NCBI RefSeq assembly: GCF_030815975.1 | Contig: NZ_JAUSXL010000002.1 | Span: 4,018,501-4,082,500 of the forward strand | Length of the DNA stretch: 64,000 nt | Direction: 5' to 3' | Source of the DNA: Variovorax paradoxus | GTDB lineage: Bacteria; Pseudomonadota; Gammaproteobacteria; Burkholderiales; Burkholderiaceae_C | In this document: positions 37,590 to 46,302 of the stretch, in pieces | How the letters are laid out: each line of letters starts with the position of its first letter | Numbering within the stretch: the first letter of the stretch is position 1 | Position numbers and translations under genes: made by a program | Notes under the pieces: generated by a model | What the model was told of the DNA's origin: nothing | Seen by the model: the letters and a program-made list of their open reading frames with translations, nothing else | The model's database searches: none

Positions 37590-38384
37590 TCAGATCAGGT
37601 TGCGCATGGCCTGCGCGGTTTCGCGCAAGACCGGCAGCACGCGCGCCACCGCGTCTTCGGAGCTTTCATGGCCCATCGGCATGGTGATGTTGAGCGCGCC
37701 CACCAGCGTGCCGTGCCGGTCGCGCAGCGGCACCGCAATGCCGCGCGAATTGAGGTCGAGCTGCTGCTCCGACAGCGCCCAGCCCTGCGCGCGGATGCGC
37801 GCGAGTTCGAGCTTCATGCGTTCCATGCTCGCGATGGTGTGCGAGGTGAACACCCGCAGCTGCCGCGTGGCGAGCCAGTCGGCCAGCTCGGCGTCGCTGC
37901 GCAGCGCGAGCATCAGCATGCCCGCCGCCGTGACCTGCGCCGGCACGCGCGCGCCCAGCACGTAGCCGGTGCTCATGCTGCGGTTGGGGCCGTTGCGCGC
38001 GATGTAGACCACCTCGTCGCCATCCATCACGCTGAGGTAGGCGATCTCGCTGGTGCCGGCCGCCACGCGCTGCAGGAAGGGCTGGACGATGCGCGGCAGC
38101 CGCGCCGAGTCGAGGTACGACTGCCCGAGCCGCAGCACGCGCGGTGTGAGCCAGAACAGCTTGCCGTCGCTCGCCACGTAGCCCATGTGCTGCAGCGTCA
38201 GCAGGTAGCGCCGCGCGGCCGTGCGCGTCATGCCCGTGCGTTCGCCGGCCTGGCTGGCGGTGAGGCGCGGATGGGCGTCGTCGAAGGCTTCGATGATGCT
38301 CACGCCGCGCTCCAGCCCGGCGATCCAGTCGCGCTTGTCGAGGCCGGCCGGCGCGGGGGAAAGATCGGTCGCATCGGTGCTCAT
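37590..38384 (-). CDS. IclR-family regulator of the PcaR/PobR type
   Basis: A 264-residue IclR regulator: winged helix at residues 25-85 (LTASQAGERTGMTRTAARRY) and an effector-binding domain in the C-terminal 170 residues. The N-terminal block GLERGVSIIEAFDD is typical of the PcaR/PcaU/PobR branch that controls protocatechuate and quinate genes. It is divergent from the shikimate dehydrogenase and TRAP operon, with a palindrome at 38451-38465 between them. The same palindrome occurs before the dehydroshikimate dehydratase gene. Quinate, shikimate, protocatechuate or adipate derivatives are plausible effectors. Confidence 0.85.
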   Translation of the reverse strand: MSTDATDLSPAPAGLDKRDWIAGLERGVSIIEAFDDAHPRLTASQAGERTGMTRTAARRYLLTLQHMGYVASDGKLFWLTPRVLRLGQSYLDSARLPRIVQPFLQRVAAGTSEIAYLSVMDGDEVVYIARNGPNRSMSTGYVLGARVPAQVTAAGMLMLALRSDAELADWLATRQLRVFTSHTIASMERMKLELARIRAQGWALSEQQLDLNSRGIAVPLRDRHGTLVGALNITMPMGHESSEDAVARVLPVLRETAQAMRNLI

Positions 38385-38450
38385 GGCCCGAAGTGTGCCG
38401 TGCGGCAGCCGGCGCGGCGGCTCGGCTCGATCAGGACAAACCCTGTTTAT

Positions 38451-38465
38451 GTACGATCATCGAAC
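38451..38465. promoter_or_regulatory. candidate IclR operator, site 1
   Basis: GTACGATCATCGAAC differs by one base from the perfect palindrome GTTCGATCATCGAAC at 47136-47150. It lies in the divergent region, 67 bp before the IclR start and 120 bp before the shikimate dehydrogenase start. An inexact inverted copy (GATGATTG) follows at 38473. Confidence 0.6.
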
Positions 38466-38584
38466 GAATAAGGATGATTGTCGATCGATTGGGGCTTGAT
38501 TCCTGAGTGAAATCCACGGCGAGGTGGCTAAAGTTCGCCTTGGCAATGGCCCTGGGGCGATTGCCGTACAAAAAGAGGCAAGAC

Positions 38585-39508
38585 ATGACCACCTCCATCA
38601 GCGGCAGCACCCTGGCGTACCTGATTCCCGGCGACCCTGTGCGCAACGTGCGCCTGCCCAGGATGTTCAACGCCGCCTTCGAGCGCTTCGGCATCGACGC
38701 GGTGCTGGTGCCGGTGCAGGTGCCGCTGCGCGATTTTGCGGTGTTCTTCAAGTCGGCCTTCCTCGCGCGCAACGTGCGCGGCATGGTGATTGCGCCGCCG
38801 CACAAGCCGATGGCGGTCGACCTGCTCGACGGCTGCGGCCTGTTCGGCCGCGTGGCGGGCTCGGTGAACGTGGTGCGCCGCATCGAGAACAACGAGCTGG
38901 AGGGCGACCTGTTCGACGGCGAAGGCCTGCTGGGTGCGCTGGACCACTTCAACATTCCGTTCCGCGGCAAGCGGGTGCTGATCCTGGGCGCCGGCGTGAG
39001 CGCCGCGGCCATTGGCGTGGCGCTGGCCGAAGGCGGCACGGTCGATGGCGCCGAGCACATCGCGTTCCACGACACCTCGGCCGGCAAGGCGGCCGGCGTG
39101 GCGGCCAAGCTCGATGCCTTCTTCGATGCCAACGTGGTGGCGGTCGACAGCAATGCGCCCGAAGGCTACGACCTCGTCATCAACGCCACGCCGCTCGGCC
39201 TGGACGAGGCCGACGCGCTGCCCGTGGACGTCGCGCGCATGGACGGCCATGCCGCGCTGTTCGACATCCTGTTGCGCAACCAGCCGACGCCACTGGTGCG
39301 CGCGGCGCGCGCGCGCGGCCTCAATGCGCAGGCCGGCTTCGAGATGCTGATCCAGCAGATGCCGCACTACCTGGGGTATTTCGGCCACAAGGATGCGGCG
39401 CAGGGCGTGCGTGACAACGCCGATTTCCTGCGCGAGCTGATCTATCCGGCCGCCATGAGCGCGGAGATCGCGGCTCCGCTGCGCTACCGCTCCGACAGCG
39501 TCGCCTAG
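38585..39508 (+). CDS. shikimate/quinate dehydrogenase-like protein, paralogue 1
   Basis: A 307-residue AroE-family oxidoreductase interconverting shikimate or quinate with the 3-dehydro compound. The substrate-binding Lys74 (APPHKPM) and Asp111 (GDLFDGEG) are in the expected places, and the nucleotide fold is VLILGAGVSAAAIG. ATG 38585 is chosen because it starts the conserved N-terminal strand and follows an AGAGGCAAG site. It is larger than AroE (about 270). It starts an operon with the TRAP transporter and a second paralogue at 42503, so a catabolic role in quinate or shikimate use is more likely than biosynthesis. Confidence 0.85.
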   Translation: MTTSISGSTLAYLIPGDPVRNVRLPRMFNAAFERFGIDAVLVPVQVPLRDFAVFFKSAFLARNVRGMVIAPPHKPMAVDLLDGCGLFGRVAGSVNVVRRIENNELEGDLFDGEGLLGALDHFNIPFRGKRVLILGAGVSAAAIGVALAEGGTVDGAEHIAFHDTSAGKAAGVAAKLDAFFDANVVAVDSNAPEGYDLVINATPLGLDEADALPVDVARMDGHAALFDILLRNQPTPLVRAARARGLNAQAGFEMLIQQMPHYLGYFGHKDAAQGVRDNADFLRELIYPAAMSAEIAAPLRYRSDSVA

Positions 39509-39544
39509 AAGCGCGATCAGAAAAATTTCAACAGGAGGCAAACA

Positions 39545-40153
39545 ATGACAAGAATTTTCTCGTGGTACTGCCGGGGGCTCGAAGGGCTCATGGCGCTGAT
39601 GCTGGCCATCATGGTGGTCATGGTGTTCGGCAATGTCGTCCTGCGCTACGGCTTCAATTCGGGCATTACCGTGTCGGAGGAAGTGTCGCGCTGGCTCTTC
39701 GTCTGGATGACCTTCCTCGGCGCCATCGTCGCGGTGCGCGAGCACGGCCACCTGGGTACCGACATGCTGATCTCGAAGCTGCCCACCTGGGGCAAGAAGC
39801 TGTGCCTGTACCTGTCGCACGGGCTGATGCTGTTCGCCTCGTACCTGCTGCTCACGGGCAGCTGGCAGCAGACGCTGATCAACTGGGACGTGAGCGCACC
39901 CACCACCGGCGCCTCGGTCGGCATCTTCTACTTCGTCGGCGTGGTGTTCGGCGTCTCGGCCATCGTGTTCCTGCTGTACGACCTGTGGCTGGCGCTGAGC
40001 GGCAAGCTCAGCGACGCCGAACTCGTGATGGTGCACGAGTCGGAAGAGCAGGGCGACATCGACAGGATCAACGCCGAGCTGGCGCGCCGCGATGCCGAAG
40101 AGGCACTCGCCCGCCAAGGCGGCGGCAACAACAACAACACGCGGGGCCGCTGA
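39545..40153 (+). CDS. TRAP transporter small permease (DctQ)
   Basis: A 202-residue DctQ-type subunit with four hydrophobic segments (about residues 12-35, 50-68, 88-110 and 125-148) and the block EEVSRWLFVWMTFLGAIVAV typical of the family. The C-terminal tail is hydrophilic and ends in a run of Asn. An AGGAGGCAAACA ribosome-binding site precedes ATG 39545. It works with the large permease that starts 2 bp after its stop codon. Confidence 0.92.
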   Translation: MTRIFSWYCRGLEGLMALMLAIMVVMVFGNVVLRYGFNSGITVSEEVSRWLFVWMTFLGAIVAVREHGHLGTDMLISKLPTWGKKLCLYLSHGLMLFASYLLLTGSWQQTLINWDVSAPTTGASVGIFYFVGVVFGVSAIVFLLYDLWLALSGKLSDAELVMVHESEEQGDIDRINAELARRDAEEALARQGGGNNNNTRGR

Positions 40154-40154
40154 C

Positions 40155-41435
40155 ATGACGATCGCCATCTTCCTCGGTGCCCTGCTGGGCGCCATGGCCA
40201 TCGGCGTGCCGATCGCCTATTCGCTGCTCTTGTGCGGTGTCGCGCTGATGTGGCACCTCGACCTGTTCGATGCCCAGATCCTGGCGCAGAACGTGATCAA
40301 CGGCGCCGATAGCTTTCCGCTGCTGGCCGTGCCCTTCTTCATGCTGGCCGGCGAGGCCATGAACCAGGGTGGCCTGTCCCGGCGCATCGTGAACCTGGCG
40401 CTGGCGGTGGTGGGCCATGTCCGCGGCGGCCTCGGCTACGTCGCGATCGTGGCGGCCTGCATTCTCTCGGCGCTGTCGGGTTCGGCGGTGGCCGATGCGG
40501 CCGCGCTGTCGGCACTGCTCATTCCGATGATGGTGGCCGCCGGCCACGACAAGGCGCGCTCGGGCGGCCTGATCGCCGCCTCGGGCGTGATCGGTCCGAT
40601 CATCCCGCCTTCGATCGGCTTCGTGATCTTCGGGGTCGCCGCCAACGTGTCGATCTCCAAGCTGTTTCTTGCAGGCATCTTCCCGGGCATCCTGATCGGG
40701 GCTTCGCTCTGGTTCACATGGTGGTGGCTGGTGCGCAAGGAAAAGGTGCTGCCGCCGCCGCGCAAGTCCAGCGCCGAGATGCTCACCGCGCTGCGCGAAG
40801 CGACCTGGGCGCTGATGCTGCCGCTGATCATCCTGGTGGGCCTGCGCTTCGGCATCTTCACGCCCACGGAAGCAGCGGTGGTGGCCGCGGTCTACGCGAT
40901 CTTCGTCGCCACCGTGGTCTACCGCGAGCTCAAGCCCTCGCAGTTCTATGCCATGTTCGTCTCGGCGGCCAAGACCAGCGCGATCGTGATGTTCCTGGTC
41001 GCGGCGGCCATGGTGTCGGCCTGGCTCATCACCGTGGCCGACCTGCCGGCCAAGCTGGTCGCGCTGCTCGAACCGCTGATCGCGAGCCCGATGCTGCTGA
41101 TGGTCGTGATCATGGTGCTGGTGATGGCGGTCGGCACCGCGATGGACATGACGCCCACCATCCTGATCCTCACGCCGGTGCTGATGCCGGTCATCAAGGC
41201 GGCGGGCATCGACCCGATCTACTTCGGCGTGCTCTTCATCATCAACAACTCGATCGGCCTCATCACGCCGCCGGTGGGCACGGTGCTCAATGTGGTAGCC
41301 GGCGTCGGTCGAATGAAGATGGACGAGGTCACGCGCGGCGTGTGGCCCTTTGCCGTCGCGGAGTTCGGAATGATGTTCCTGATGGTCATGTTCCCCCAGC
41401 TCGTCATCTGGCCGGCCCGGCTGCTGAGCGGCTGA
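40155..41435 (+). CDS. TRAP transporter large permease (DctM)
   Basis: A 426-residue DctM-type permease with about twelve hydrophobic segments and the blocks LLAVPFFMLAGEAMNQGG and SGSAVADAAALSALLIPMM typical of this family, then GLITPPVGTVLNVVAG near the C-terminus. It uses a sodium gradient to take up an organic anion caught by the binding protein at 41483. Translation is likely coupled to the small permease gene upstream. Confidence 0.95.
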   Translation: MTIAIFLGALLGAMAIGVPIAYSLLLCGVALMWHLDLFDAQILAQNVINGADSFPLLAVPFFMLAGEAMNQGGLSRRIVNLALAVVGHVRGGLGYVAIVAACILSALSGSAVADAAALSALLIPMMVAAGHDKARSGGLIAASGVIGPIIPPSIGFVIFGVAANVSISKLFLAGIFPGILIGASLWFTWWWLVRKEKVLPPPRKSSAEMLTALREATWALMLPLIILVGLRFGIFTPTEAAVVAAVYAIFVATVVYRELKPSQFYAMFVSAAKTSAIVMFLVAAAMVSAWLITVADLPAKLVALLEPLIASPMLLMVVIMVLVMAVGTAMDMTPTILILTPVLMPVIKAAGIDPIYFGVLFIINNSIGLITPPVGTVLNVVAGVGRMKMDEVTRGVWPFAVAEFGMMFLMVMFPQLVIWPARLLSG

Positions 41436-41482
41436 CCACTCACCTTTTCCTTTCCCCAGATCAACCCAAGGAGACTTTCAAA

Positions 41483-42487
41483 ATGAACAGCTTTTTCAAA
41501 CAGACACTGGTCGCCATCGTCGCGCTCGCGGCCATGGGCGGCGCCGCGGCCCAGGTGAAGGAACGCACGCTCAAGTTCGCGTTCCAGAACCAGACCGGCC
41601 ACCCGCAGGCGCAAGGCGCGCAGAAGTTCGCCGACCTCGTCGCCGAGAAGTCGGGCAAGAAGATCACCGTCAAGCTGTTCCCGGGCGGCACGCTCGGCGG
41701 CGACCTGCAGACGGTTTCTGCGCTGCAAGGCGGCACTGTCGAGATCACGGTGCTCAACGCCGGCATCCTGACCGCGCAGGTCAAGGAGTTTGCCGCCTAC
41801 GACTTCCCCTTCCTGTTCAACAACGCGCAGGAAGCCGACGCGGTGACCGACGGCCCCTTCGGCCAGAAGCTGCTCGCCAGGCTCGACGAGAAGAACCTGC
41901 ACGGCCTCGGCTACTGGGACCTGGGGTTCCGCAACCTGACCAACAGCAAGCGCCCGATCGCCAAGGCCGAGGACATTGCGGGCCTGAAGATCCGCGTGAT
42001 CCAGTCGCCGATCTACATCGACCTGTTCAACACGCTGGGCGCCAATGCCACGCCTATGCCCTTCCCGGAGCTGTATTCGGCGCTGGACCAGAAGGCGGTC
42101 GACGGCCAGGAGAACCCCAACACCGTGATCGCATCGTCGAAGTTCGCCGAGGTGCAGAAGCACATCACGCAGACGCGCCACATCTACAACCCGCAGGCGC
42201 TGATCATCAGCAAGAAGGCCTGGGACGGCATGAGCGCCGAAGAGAAGAAGATCATCGGCGACGCCGCGGCCGAAGCCACCAAATTCCAGCGCGATGTGTC
42301 CCGCGCCGCGGCCGACACCGCGCTGGACGCGCTCAAGAAAGCCGGCATGACCGTCACCGAACTGCCGCCCGCCGAAATGGCCAAGCTGCGCGACAAGGTC
42401 AAGCCGGTGATCGACAAGTACACGGCCACGGTGGGCGAGCCGACCGTCAAGGAACTGATGGCGGAAATCGCCAAGGTTCGCAAATAA
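41483..42487 (+). CDS. TRAP transporter periplasmic receptor (DctP)
   Basis: A 334-residue DctP-type receptor. Residues 1-23 are a signal peptide (cleavage near AAA/QV). The mature part has the pattern TLKFAFQNQTGHPQAQGAQKF and the segment LKIRVIQSPIYIDLFNTLGA, where the Arg (about residue 171) usually grips the carboxylate of the ligand. An AAGGAGAC site precedes ATG 41483. Flanking shikimate dehydrogenase genes suggest that the ligand is quinate, shikimate or a related cyclic carboxylate. Confidence 0.92.
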   Translation: MNSFFKQTLVAIVALAAMGGAAAQVKERTLKFAFQNQTGHPQAQGAQKFADLVAEKSGKKITVKLFPGGTLGGDLQTVSALQGGTVEITVLNAGILTAQVKEFAAYDFPFLFNNAQEADAVTDGPFGQKLLARLDEKNLHGLGYWDLGFRNLTNSKRPIAKAEDIAGLKIRVIQSPIYIDLFNTLGANATPMPFPELYSALDQKAVDGQENPNTVIASSKFAEVQKHITQTRHIYNPQALIISKKAWDGMSAEEKKIIGDAAAEATKFQRDVSRAAADTALDALKKAGMTVTELPPAEMAKLRDKVKPVIDKYTATVGEPTVKELMAEIAKVRK

Positions 42488-42502
42488 GGACGGCCGACCG
42501 AC

Positions 42503-43336
42503 ATGATCTCCGGCAAGACCACCCTCGTCGCGCACCTGGGCTTTCCCACCGAAAGCTTCAAGGCGCCGATGATCTACAACCCCTGGTTCGAGAAGCAGGG
42601 CATCGACGCCGTCGTGGTGCCGATGGGCGTGAAGCCCGAGGACTATCCCGCGGCCTTCGCCGCGCTGTTCCGGCTCACCAACATCCGTGGCGCGCTGGTG
42701 ACCATGCCGCACAAGATCACGACCATGGGCCTGGTCGACGAGGTGACGCCCACCGCAAAGATCGCCGGCGCCTGCAACGCCGTGCTCAAGCGCGCCGACG
42801 GCACGCTGGTGGGCGACCAGTTCGACGGCGCCGGCTTCGTGCGCGGCGTGCTGCGCAAGGGCTGCGCGCTCGAGGGTGCGCGCGTGCTGGTCTCCGGCAG
42901 CGGCGGCGTCGGCTCGGCGATCGCGGCCTCGCTGGCGGCGGCCGGCGTTGCGGAAATTGCGCTCTTCGATGCCTACGCGGCCTCGGCTGAAGCGCTGGCC
43001 ACGCGCCTGCGCACGCACTATCCGGCGCTGGCCGTGTCCACGGGCTCGAACGACTCGGCCGGCTTCGACCTCATCGTCAACGCCACGCCGCTGGGCATGA
43101 AGGAAGACGACCCGCTGCCTTTCGACGTGGACCGCATTGCGGCCTCGACCTTCGTCGGCGAGGTGGTCATGAAGTCGGAATACACGCCGCTGCTGCGCGC
43201 CGCCCGCGACAAGGGCTGCGCCGTGCAGGTGGGCACCGACATGCTGTTCGAGATGATTCCCGCGTATCTCGAATTCTTCGGCTTCGGCACCGCCACGGCC
43301 GATGCGCTGCGGGCCGAGGCGAAGATCAGCTACTGA
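42503..43336 (+). CDS. shikimate dehydrogenase-like protein, paralogue 2
   Basis: A 277-residue AroE-family enzyme. Catalytic Lys71 (TMPHKITT) and Asp108 (GDQFDGAG) are present, with the nucleotide-binding GSGGVGSAIA segment near residue 130. It starts 15 bp after the TRAP receptor gene. It differs clearly from paralogue 1 (38585), so they are not a recent duplication. Together they may handle quinate and shikimate separately, or use NAD and NADP. A pathway role in aromatic-precursor catabolism is inferred from pcaB and pcaC downstream. Confidence 0.88.
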   Translation: MISGKTTLVAHLGFPTESFKAPMIYNPWFEKQGIDAVVVPMGVKPEDYPAAFAALFRLTNIRGALVTMPHKITTMGLVDEVTPTAKIAGACNAVLKRADGTLVGDQFDGAGFVRGVLRKGCALEGARVLVSGSGGVGSAIAASLAAAGVAEIALFDAYAASAEALATRLRTHYPALAVSTGSNDSAGFDLIVNATPLGMKEDDPLPFDVDRIAASTFVGEVVMKSEYTPLLRAARDKGCAVQVGTDMLFEMIPAYLEFFGFGTATADALRAEAKISY

Positions 43337-43436
43337 GCAATGTGCAACGCCGGCCCGCCTCCGTACGGGGCGGGAGAAGACGCGGTGTAATGCTGTTGCG
43401 CTCACTCGAATTTTTTGACGCAAGAAGACATTCACC

Positions 43437-44648
43437 ATGAGTATTTTCGAAGGCTTCCTTTCCACGTCCGAGACGCTTTCCGCCTTCAGCGACCACAATT
43501 TCGTCGGCGCGATGCTGCGTTTCGAGGCCGCATTGACCCGCGCGCAGGCCGCGCTCGGGCTGGTGCCGGAGGCGGCTGCGCATTCGATCGTCGGCAGCTG
43601 CAAGGTCGAGCTGTTCGACGTGGCCAAGATCGTGCGCGACAGCGGCCGCGCCGGCAGCGTCGCGATCCCGCTGGTCAAGGCCCTGAGGGAGGCCGTGGGC
43701 CTGTTCAATCCCGCGGCCGTGCCCTTCGTGCATTTCGGCAGCACCAGCCAGGACGTGATCGACACCGCCATGGCGCTGGTCACGCGCGAAGGCATCGCGC
43801 TGATCGAAGCCGATGTCGACCGCGCCATCGAGGCGCTGCTGCAGCACGCCACGCAGCATGCGGCCACGCCGATCCTTGCGCGCACCCTGATGCAGCCCGC
43901 GTCGGTCACGAGCTTCGGCCTCAAGTGCGCCGGCTGGGCCGCGCCGCTGGTGCGCAGCCGCGCCCGCCTGCGGGAGGCCGCGCGCCATGCGCTGAGCGTG
44001 CAGCTCGGCGGAGCCGTCGGCACGCTGGCGCAGATGAAGGGGCAGGGGCCGGCGGTCGTGCAGCGCGTGGCGGACGAGCTCGGCCTCGGCAATGCCGGTG
44101 CCACCTGGCACACGCAGCGCGACGAATGGGTCGCGCTCGGCTGCGAGCTGGGGCTGCTCACGGGCAGCCTCGGCAAGATCGCGCGCGACATTTCGCTCAT
44201 GGGCCAGTACGAGGTCGGCGAGGTGGCCGAACCCACCGAGCCGGGCCGCGGCGGCTCCTCGGCCATGCCGCACAAGCGCAACCCCGTGGCGGCGATGGTT
44301 GCGCTGGCCGCGGCCCAGCGTGCGCCGCAGCGCGTGGCCGCGCTGCTGGCCGCCATGCCGCAGGAACACGAGCGCGCGCTCGGCGGCTGGCAGGCCGAAC
44401 TGGCCGAATGGCCGCAGCTGCTGATGTCGGCACACGGAAGCGCACGCGCGCTGGCCGGTGCGCTGCCCGGCCTGCAGATCGACACGGCGCGCATGCGTGC
44501 CAACCTCGACACCCTGCGCGCGGAGCTGCCGCGCGAGGCCGCGGACGAATGGTTCGACCCCGCCCTCGCCGGGCCCGCCGGCGAAACCGCGCTGCGGCAA
44601 GTGGCGGCCCTGCGCGCCCAACTGACTGCGAAAGACACATCCCGATGA
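43437..44648 (+). CDS. pcaB: 3-carboxy-cis,cis-muconate cycloisomerase
   Basis: A 403-residue member of the fumarase/aspartase superfamily that lactonises 3-carboxy-cis,cis-muconate in the protocatechuate branch of the beta-ketoadipate pathway. The superfamily signature GSSAMPHKRNP is at about residues 272-282, and FGSTSQDVIDT is at about residues 100-110. The length is short compared with the 450-residue PcaB of Pseudomonas, as in other beta-proteobacteria. ATG 43437 follows an AAGAAGACA region. It overlaps pcaC by 4 bp. The upstream gap has a 21-bp GC-rich hairpin (43354-43374). Confidence 0.92.
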   Translation: MSIFEGFLSTSETLSAFSDHNFVGAMLRFEAALTRAQAALGLVPEAAAHSIVGSCKVELFDVAKIVRDSGRAGSVAIPLVKALREAVGLFNPAAVPFVHFGSTSQDVIDTAMALVTREGIALIEADVDRAIEALLQHATQHAATPILARTLMQPASVTSFGLKCAGWAAPLVRSRARLREAARHALSVQLGGAVGTLAQMKGQGPAVVQRVADELGLGNAGATWHTQRDEWVALGCELGLLTGSLGKIARDISLMGQYEVGEVAEPTEPGRGGSSAMPHKRNPVAAMVALAAAQRAPQRVAALLAAMPQEHERALGGWQAELAEWPQLLMSAHGSARALAGALPGLQIDTARMRANLDTLRAELPREAADEWFDPALAGPAGETALRQVAALRAQLTAKDTSR

Positions 44649-45085
44649 CCGACGAAGCAAGCACCTCTCCCGCGAACGACTACGAAGCCGGCCTCGTCAA
44701 CCGCCGCCGCGTGCTGGGCGATGCCTGGGTCGACAAGTCGCTGGCCAACCGCAACGGGTTCAACGCCGAGTTCCAGGAGCTCATCACCCGCCATGCGTGG
44801 AACGACATCTGGGGCCGCCCCGCGCTGGGCGACAAGACGCGCCGCTACATGGTGCTGTCGATGATGCTGGGCATCCACGCGTACGAAGAATTCGCGATGC
44901 ATGTGCGCGCCGCGCTCGACGGTCCGCCCGAGTCGCGCCTCGCGCCCGATGACATCAAGGAAGTCATCATGATGGCGGCCATCTACTGCGGCGTGCCGGT
45001 GGCCAACCACGCCTTCGGCATTGCCGCCGGCATCCTGCGCGAGAAGGGCCTGCTGCCCGCGGCAACCCAGTCCGAACCCCGGTGA
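44645..45085 (+). CDS. pcaC: 4-carboxymuconolactone decarboxylase
   Basis: A 146-residue carboxymuconolactone decarboxylase, which forms 3-oxoadipate enol-lactone from the PcaB product. The core ends in YCGVPVANHAFGIA, with the His usually found in the active site; this protein has the AhpD-like all-helical fold. ATG 44645 overlaps pcaB (ATGA), and the stop overlaps the GTG start of the next gene. In some bacteria PcaC is fused to PcaD (PcaL); here the two are separated by an MFS gene. Confidence 0.93.
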   Translation: MTDEASTSPANDYEAGLVNRRRVLGDAWVDKSLANRNGFNAEFQELITRHAWNDIWGRPALGDKTRRYMVLSMMLGIHAYEEFAMHVRAALDGPPESRLAPDDIKEVIMMAAIYCGVPVANHAFGIAAGILREKGLLPAATQSEPR

Positions 45086-46302
45086 GCGCGCCGGTCGCCC
45101 GGAAGGGCCGGTTCGACGTCACTTTCACCTTGCTGCTGCCGCTGCTCCTGGCGGCGCAGCCCGTGGCCACCGACAGCTACCTGCCCGCGCTGCCCGCCAT
45201 CGCCAGCGAACTCGGCTCGGCCAGCACCAGCCTTACGCTGTTCGTGCTGGCCTTCGGCTTTGCGCAACTGCTGTGCGGCCCGCTGGCCGATCGCTTCGGC
45301 CGCCGGCCGGTGTTGCTGGCGGGCCTCGGCTGCTATGCAATCGCGGCGCTGGGCGGCGCCTTCGCCGGCAGCGTGGCGGTGCTCGCAGGCTGGCGCGCGC
45401 TGCAGGGCTTTTCGATGGCGGCCATCCTGGTGTGCGCACGTGCCGCGGTGCGCGATCTCTATCCAGCGCATGAAGGCCCGCACGTGATGGCGCGCGGGCT
45501 CACGGGCCTGGGCGTGGTCGGGCTGCTGGCGCCGCTTCTGGGCGCATGGCTGGTGCAGGGAGCAGGCTGGCGCTGGGTGATGGCGTGGATGGCGCTCTAC
45601 GCGCTGCTGCTGCTTGCGCTGTGCTGGCGTTCGTTCGGCGAAACGCGGCGGCCGCTGGCGGGCGATCTTTCTGCGCCGCGCGGCAGCGCCCGCGCCGTGT
45701 TCGCGAGCCGCAGCTTCCGCGCCTGGGCCTCGTTGGCCGCAACGACCTACGGCGGCCTGTTCTGCTTTCTGCTGCTGTCGCCGATGGTCTACATCGGCTA
45801 CTTGGGCTGGTCGCCCGCGATGTACGGCTGGATTCCGGCCGGCGGTTCGCTGGTCTACATCTTCAGCACCACCCTGTGCCGGCGGCTGCTGCGCAAGCGC
45901 GGGCCGGTGCGCACCGTGCAGCTGGGCGCCACGCTGAGCATGGCCGGCGCATCGATCCAGGCGCTGGGCTGCTGGCTGGCGCCGCACAGCGCCGTGCCGC
46001 TGCTCGCGGGCCACGCGTTCTATTGCCTCGGCCACGGCATCCACCAGCCCTGCGGCCAGGCCGGTGCCGTGGGCGACCTGCCGCACCTGGCGGGGCGGGC
46101 GGTGTCGTGGTCGGGTTTCGGCATGATGATGGTGGCGTTCAGCGCCGGGCAGATCGCGGCGCAGTTCGTCGACACCGGTTTTTCGAACGGCGCCTGGCCG
46201 ATGGTCGCTCCGATGCTGCTCGCGGGCTGCGGGTTGCTGGCCATTGCGTTCCTCTGGCTGCCGCGTCTTCAGCATCCGATGAAAGAAAAGGAATCACCAT
46301 GA
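45082..46302 (+). CDS. MFS transporter of the Bcr/CflA type
   Basis: A 406-residue twelve-helix transporter. The motif LPALPAIASELGS at the start and LCGPLADRFGRRPVLL at about residues 67-82 are typical of the Bcr/CflA drug exporter group. GTG 45082 overlaps the pcaC stop and its own stop overlaps the pcaD start (ATGA). Its place between pcaC and pcaD argues for a role in moving a pathway intermediate or substrate, not a drug, although the family alone would suggest export. Confidence 0.85.
   Translation: MSAPVARKGRFDVTFTLLLPLLLAAQPVATDSYLPALPAIASELGSASTSLTLFVLAFGFAQLLCGPLADRFGRRPVLLAGLGCYAIAALGGAFAGSVAVLAGWRALQGFSMAAILVCARAAVRDLYPAHEGPHVMARGLTGLGVVGLLAPLLGAWLVQGAGWRWVMAWMALYALLLLALCWRSFGETRRPLAGDLSAPRGSARAVFASRSFRAWASLAATTYGGLFCFLLLSPMVYIGYLGWSPAMYGWIPAGGSLVYIFSTTLCRRLLRKRGPVRTVQLGATLSMAGASIQALGCWLAPHSAVPLLAGHAFYCLGHGIHQPCGQAGAVGDLPHLAGRAVSWSGFGMMMVAFSAGQIAAQFVDTGFSNGAWPMVAPMLLAGCGLLAIAFLWLPRLQHPMKEKESP

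Noticed and set aside
43354..43374. Terminator before pcaB
   Set aside because: The CCCGCC/GGCGGG hairpin has no T run, so termination between the second shikimate dehydrogenase gene and pcaB is not supported.
41219..45010. Very long open frame of 1263 codons on the minus strand
   Set aside because: It runs antisense to the TRAP, shikimate dehydrogenase and pcaB genes, which have clear motifs. Stop-free antisense frames are common in such GC-rich DNA, and its translation is low-complexity (Arg, His, Gly rich).
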